Shown: positions 61,430-64,000 of the stretch, in pieces | How positions within the stretch are numbered: the stretch's first letter is position 1 | Layout of the letters: the number at the start of each line of letters is the position of its first letter | Source: Bacillota bacterium | GTDB taxonomy: Bacteria; Bacillota; Clostridia; Christensenellales; CAG-138 | Direction of reading: 5' to 3' | Length of the DNA stretch: 64,000 nucleotides | NCBI GenBank assembly: GCA_023390655.1 | Contig: JAEWCL010000003.1 | Span: forward strand, 186,001 to 250,000 | Translations under genes and position numbers: made by a program | The notes under the pieces: model-generated | The model's database searches: none | Seen by the model: only the letters and a program-made list of their open reading frames with translations | Told to the model about the DNA's origin: nothing

Positions 61430-62356
61430 TTACAGCCCGTTCGCCTCCAGATTGTGCCTGTAGGCCTTAAGCTCTCTAAACATCTCCTGTTTGAGCGGGT
61501 TGCGCTTGTATTTGACGATGCAATAGAACTCGTAGGCAAACACCGCGGCGTTCACAACGAGCGCGAGCGCGCTCAACGCTGTCCACGCGGCAGGGTTGTA
61601 GGTGGCGGTAATGCCAAAGGCGGGCATGGCCTGATAGTCCACCGCCAGCGAAAACATGCCGAACAGCGCAAGCGTCTGCGCGCGGTGCTGCAGCCAAACG
61701 CCCTTTTTGATAAACAGCTCCGCCACCGTACACGCGATCAAAAGCGCCATGCCCGCATACATGGAGCGGGTGGAGAGGCAGTTGTAGCAGTAGGCCGCGT
61801 TCCAAAGATCGTAGGCGATGATCCAGAACCAAAGCTGGTCGGGCCATACCATGTCGCGCGTCTTGGTGTTTGCTACGCGGATGCCCATCCAGCCTGTGAG
61901 GGTGAGCAGCAAAAATATGCCCGCGAGCGCGTTGAGGATGTTCCATGGCCCGCCAAGCAATGTGAGGCCCGCCTCATCCACGGCCATGGTCTTGAAGGTC
62001 ATGAACACCTCGATATCGCGGAAGATGGCCTCCGCGATGTTGAGGGCGAGTATGGCCAGCGGGAAGAAGAAGGCAAACTTTTTGTTGCCGAGTTTCGTGT
62101 AGCGTATGAGCATGAAGCCAAGTACGCCCGCAAGCGCCGAGAAGGTTTTGATCACGCCGAACCATGTCTTGCTCGACGGGCTGCTTACAACATTCGTTGC
62201 AATGAGTACGATGAGGATTACGGGGAACACGCAGTACGCGGCGATGGCCGCCCATTTTGAACGCCGCGTGACCTCGTTTAAAAGCACCAGCGCCGCCACC
62301 AGTACAACAAACGCCAAAAGCGTTGTGACGGAATATCCCTGAAAGAAAAATCCCAT
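61430..62356 (-). CDS. Polytopic membrane protein, possibly DUF5692 family
   Basis: 308 residues after AAGGAGA, with about eight hydrophobic helices (for example TLLAFVVLVAALVLLNEV at the N-terminus). Conserved-looking polar residues lie in NIAEAIFRDIEV, GPWNILNALAGI and YDLWNAAYCYNCLS. The general pattern matches a DUF5692-type family seen in Clostridia, but this is recalled from general features and is not certain. It ends an operon with a carotenoid-isomerase-like flavoprotein and a ferredoxin-reductase-type protein, so a role in membrane lipid or isoprenoid redox chemistry is possible. Confidence 0.55.
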   Translation of the reverse strand: MGFFFQGYSVTTLLAFVVLVAALVLLNEVTRRSKWAAIAAYCVFPVILIVLIATNVVSSPSSKTWFGVIKTFSALAGVLGFMLIRYTKLGNKKFAFFFPLAILALNIAEAIFRDIEVFMTFKTMAVDEAGLTLLGGPWNILNALAGIFLLLTLTGWMGIRVANTKTRDMVWPDQLWFWIIAYDLWNAAYCYNCLSTRSMYAGMALLIACTVAELFIKKGVWLQHRAQTLALFGMFSLAVDYQAMPAFGITATYNPAAWTALSALALVVNAAVFAYEFYCIVKYKRNPLKQEMFRELKAYRHNLEANGL

Positions 62357-62376
62357 TGTAGTTCTCCTTTTTCCGC

Positions 62377-63543
62377 TTAGAGCATAATCTCAACATCGCT
62401 TATGGGGTAGGCCTTGCAGGAGTGGACATAGCCGAATTTTTCATCCGCCATGCGCAGCAGCATGCCTTTTGCCAGGTACACCCTGCCCGAAACCAGCTTC
62501 ACACGGCACAGGCTGCACTCGCCGCTGCGGCAGCATACGTTGATGCGCACGCCCGCGCGCTCAAGCGCGGTGAGCAACGATTCGTTTGCCCGCGCGTCGA
62601 TCGTGCGCCCCGCGACGGTCAGCTTGAAGACCTCCTGCCCGCTCAGCTCCCTGGGCCAGCCGTCCTCCTGCTCGATATCCCGCCGCGCGCCGAACAGTTC
62701 GCGGCGTATGCGCTTTTCCGGGATGGAAAGGCTCAAAAGCTCCCGTTTACAGAAATCGTTCATCACCTGTGGGCCGCATACATAGTAGGTGGCCTCGGTT
62801 AAGTCGGGCACGAGCTTTGCGATGAGCCTAGCGTCGATAAAGCCCGTCTCGCCTGCCCAGCAGTCCGTTGTGTCGGAAACGACAAGGTGGTACATAAAAT
62901 TGGGAAAGCGCGCGGCGTATTCTTGCAGTTCCTCATGGAACAGCGCGGACTCCGCGCAGCGGCAGCCGTAAAGCAGCGTCACGCGGCGGTCGAGGCGCGC
63001 GTCCAGGATTTCCCGGAGCATGCTCATAAAGGGCGTGATGCCGCTGCCGCCGGCGAGGAACACGGAATGCTTTTTGTGAAACACGGGCTGATAGCGGAAC
63101 ACGCCCGCGGGCCCGTTTGCCTCAAATTCATCACCCACAGATACATGGTCCAACAGGTAGTCCGAAACGAAGCCGTTTTGCGCGCGCGCCACGGTGATTT
63201 CATAATAGGCGCGCTGGCGGGGGGAGGAGCTGATGCTGTAGGGGCGGCTTGTACGCACGCCTGCGATCTCGGTGAAGAGGTTGATGTATTGCCCTGCTTC
63301 AAAGGGAGGCAGGTAGCCGCCCTTTGCGCTCAGGCGGAAGGTCTTTGCCTGCTTGCCGGTATCCGCAATGGCGCTGACCACAAGGGAGAGCGCCTCGGGG
63401 TGCAGCTGTGCGATGCGGGACGCGGGCTCTTTTCCAAGCGGCAGCTTATCGGGGGAAATTTTCCGCGCGACGCGGATATCCTCCAAAACCTCCTCGCCGT
63501 GTATGAGCGTGCCGAGCAGCGTTTCCTTCAATGTCTTTGCCAT
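62377..63543 (-). CDS. FAD/NAD(P)H oxidoreductase with C-terminal [2Fe-2S] ferredoxin domain
   Basis: 388 residues from the ATG at 63543 (AGGAGGTG at 63552-63559). After an about 40-residue leader helix, a ferredoxin-NADP reductase-like module has RPYSISSSP (FAD) and FLAGGSGITPFMSML (NAD(P) loop), ending in YYVCGPQVMNDF. The C-terminal plant-type ferredoxin has CCRSGECSLCRVKL and a distant HSCKAYP, giving the four Cys of a [2Fe-2S] cluster. It would pass electrons from NAD(P)H to a partner, plausibly the flavoprotein encoded just upstream. Confidence 0.88.
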   Translation of the reverse strand: MAKTLKETLLGTLIHGEEVLEDIRVARKISPDKLPLGKEPASRIAQLHPEALSLVVSAIADTGKQAKTFRLSAKGGYLPPFEAGQYINLFTEIAGVRTSRPYSISSSPRQRAYYEITVARAQNGFVSDYLLDHVSVGDEFEANGPAGVFRYQPVFHKKHSVFLAGGSGITPFMSMLREILDARLDRRVTLLYGCRCAESALFHEELQEYAARFPNFMYHLVVSDTTDCWAGETGFIDARLIAKLVPDLTEATYYVCGPQVMNDFCKRELLSLSIPEKRIRRELFGARRDIEQEDGWPRELSGQEVFKLTVAGRTIDARANESLLTALERAGVRINVCCRSGECSLCRVKLVSGRVYLAKGMLLRMADEKFGYVHSCKAYPISDVEIML

Positions 63544-63547
63544 ATCC

Positions 63548-64000
63548 TCACACCTCCTGGGCAACGCGGGTTGCCACCTTGTCTGCAAACATGTAGTTGG
63601 GGCCAAAGCCGCAGGCGTTCACCCAGCCGCTTGCAAACTCCAGGTTTTCAAGCTTGCTTTCGGCGGGGAAGAAGAATACCGAGGACATGATATCCTGCTC
63701 AAAGCCGTAAATGGCCCCGCCCGGATGGTTGAGGTAGCGCATATGCGTGAGCGGGGTAGCGACCTCCATCTCCTCGATATGGTCGGTAAACCCGGGGTAC
63801 ATCTTCTCCAACCGCGCCACGATGCGCCTGCCCGCCTCGTATTTCATTTCGTAATACTGCTCAGGCGTGAGCTTTTCCCATTCGGCGGCGTATTTGAGCG
63901 TGCCTGCGGTGATGATGCTCGTACCCGGCGGCGAAATGCTCGGGTCGTCCACCGTGTAGCAGGTGGCCACCAGCGGGTCGTTTTCGGGCAGCAACCGGTA
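63548..64000 (-). CDS. Carotenoid isomerase/phytoene desaturase-like flavoprotein (C-terminal part)
   Basis: The frame is open from the window edge (64000) to TGA at 63548; about 150 residues are visible and the start lies outside. PPGTSIITAGTL, PLTHMRYLNHPGGAIYGFEQ and the ending SGWVNACGFGPNYMFADKVA follow the C-terminal FAD-binding part of the CrtI/CrtISO/retinol saturase group. Such enzymes isomerise, saturate or desaturate polyenes. It ends 4 bases before the next gene start. Confidence 0.8.
   Translation of the reverse strand, partial: YRLLPENDPLVATCYTVDDPSISPPGTSIITAGTLKYAAEWEKLTPEQYYEMKYEAGRRIVARLEKMYPGFTDHIEEMEVATPLTHMRYLNHPGGAIYGFEQDIMSSVFFFPAESKLENLEFASGWVNACGFGPNYMFADKVATRVAQEV

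Noticed and set aside
61382..62260. A 292-codon plus-strand frame opposite the membrane protein
   Set aside because: Highly charged, no family, and antisense to a protein with clear membrane helices and a good ribosome site.

Overview
The window comes from an endospore-forming member of the Bacillota, most likely a Clostridia lineage with moderately high GC. The evidence is three tandem alpha/beta-type small acid-soluble spore proteins, an Asp23/DAK2/recG neighbourhood as in Gram-positive bacteria, a sortase-type surface adhesin, glycyl-radical enzymology (anaerobic life) and strong AAGGAGG ribosome sites. No rRNA, CRISPR array, insertion sequence or phage was seen.

Layout. 1-6.9 kb: tail of a solute-binding protein, then a co-directional sugar/polyol operon (Old Yellow Enzyme-like flavoprotein, sugar isomerase/epimerase, zinc alcohol dehydrogenase, PfkB kinase, class II aldolase, rhamnulokinase-like kinase). 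7-16.5 kb: housekeeping genes (DUF3267 protease-like, cysteine desulfurase plus ThiI, a DUF3298-type lipoprotein, GIY-YIG protein, Asp23, DAK2/FakA-like, RecG). 16.7-20 kb: three SASPs, initiator and elongator tRNA-Met, a GGDEF protein, a 30-residue Cys-rich protein missed by length cut-offs, and a helical protein of unknown function. 20.2-32.9 kb: two adjacent operons that look like a D-allose regulon (AlsB/A/C transporter, AlsK, AlsE, RpiB, LacI regulator) coupled to a glycyl-radical enzyme with its activase; both promoter regions carry the same LacI-type operator. 33-36.2 kb: NIF3-like domain protein, membrane-anchored PstS-like protein and an HTH regulator, on the minus strand. 36.6-41.3 kb: a 1553-residue adhesin with a VPKTG anchor behind a leader terminator. 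41.5-43.5 kb: a divergent histidine kinase/response regulator pair.

43.8-61.2 kb is the most unusual part: one co-directional locus of about 17 kb with four apparently active Hanks-type kinases, two pseudokinases and one wrecked kinase copy, all with an N-terminal zinc ribbon, plus two PP2C phosphatases, a free FHA protein, a serine protease-FHA fusion, a kinase-RDD-FHA fusion, a VWA-FHA fusion and a polytopic membrane protein. Several kinases carry a transmembrane helix followed by a presumed extracellular beta-propeller or RCC1-like sensor. Three kinase promoters share an inverted repeat (TCCTAT-N5-ATAGGA type) at fixed distance from the -10 box, and the two-component pair lies directly upstream and divergent. 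I read this as an envelope-sensing Ser/Thr phosphorylation network that is growing and decaying by tandem duplication; its input and output are unknown.

61.4-64 kb: a minus-strand operon of a carotenoid-isomerase-like flavoprotein (cut by the window edge), a 2Fe-2S ferredoxin reductase-type protein and a polytopic membrane protein.
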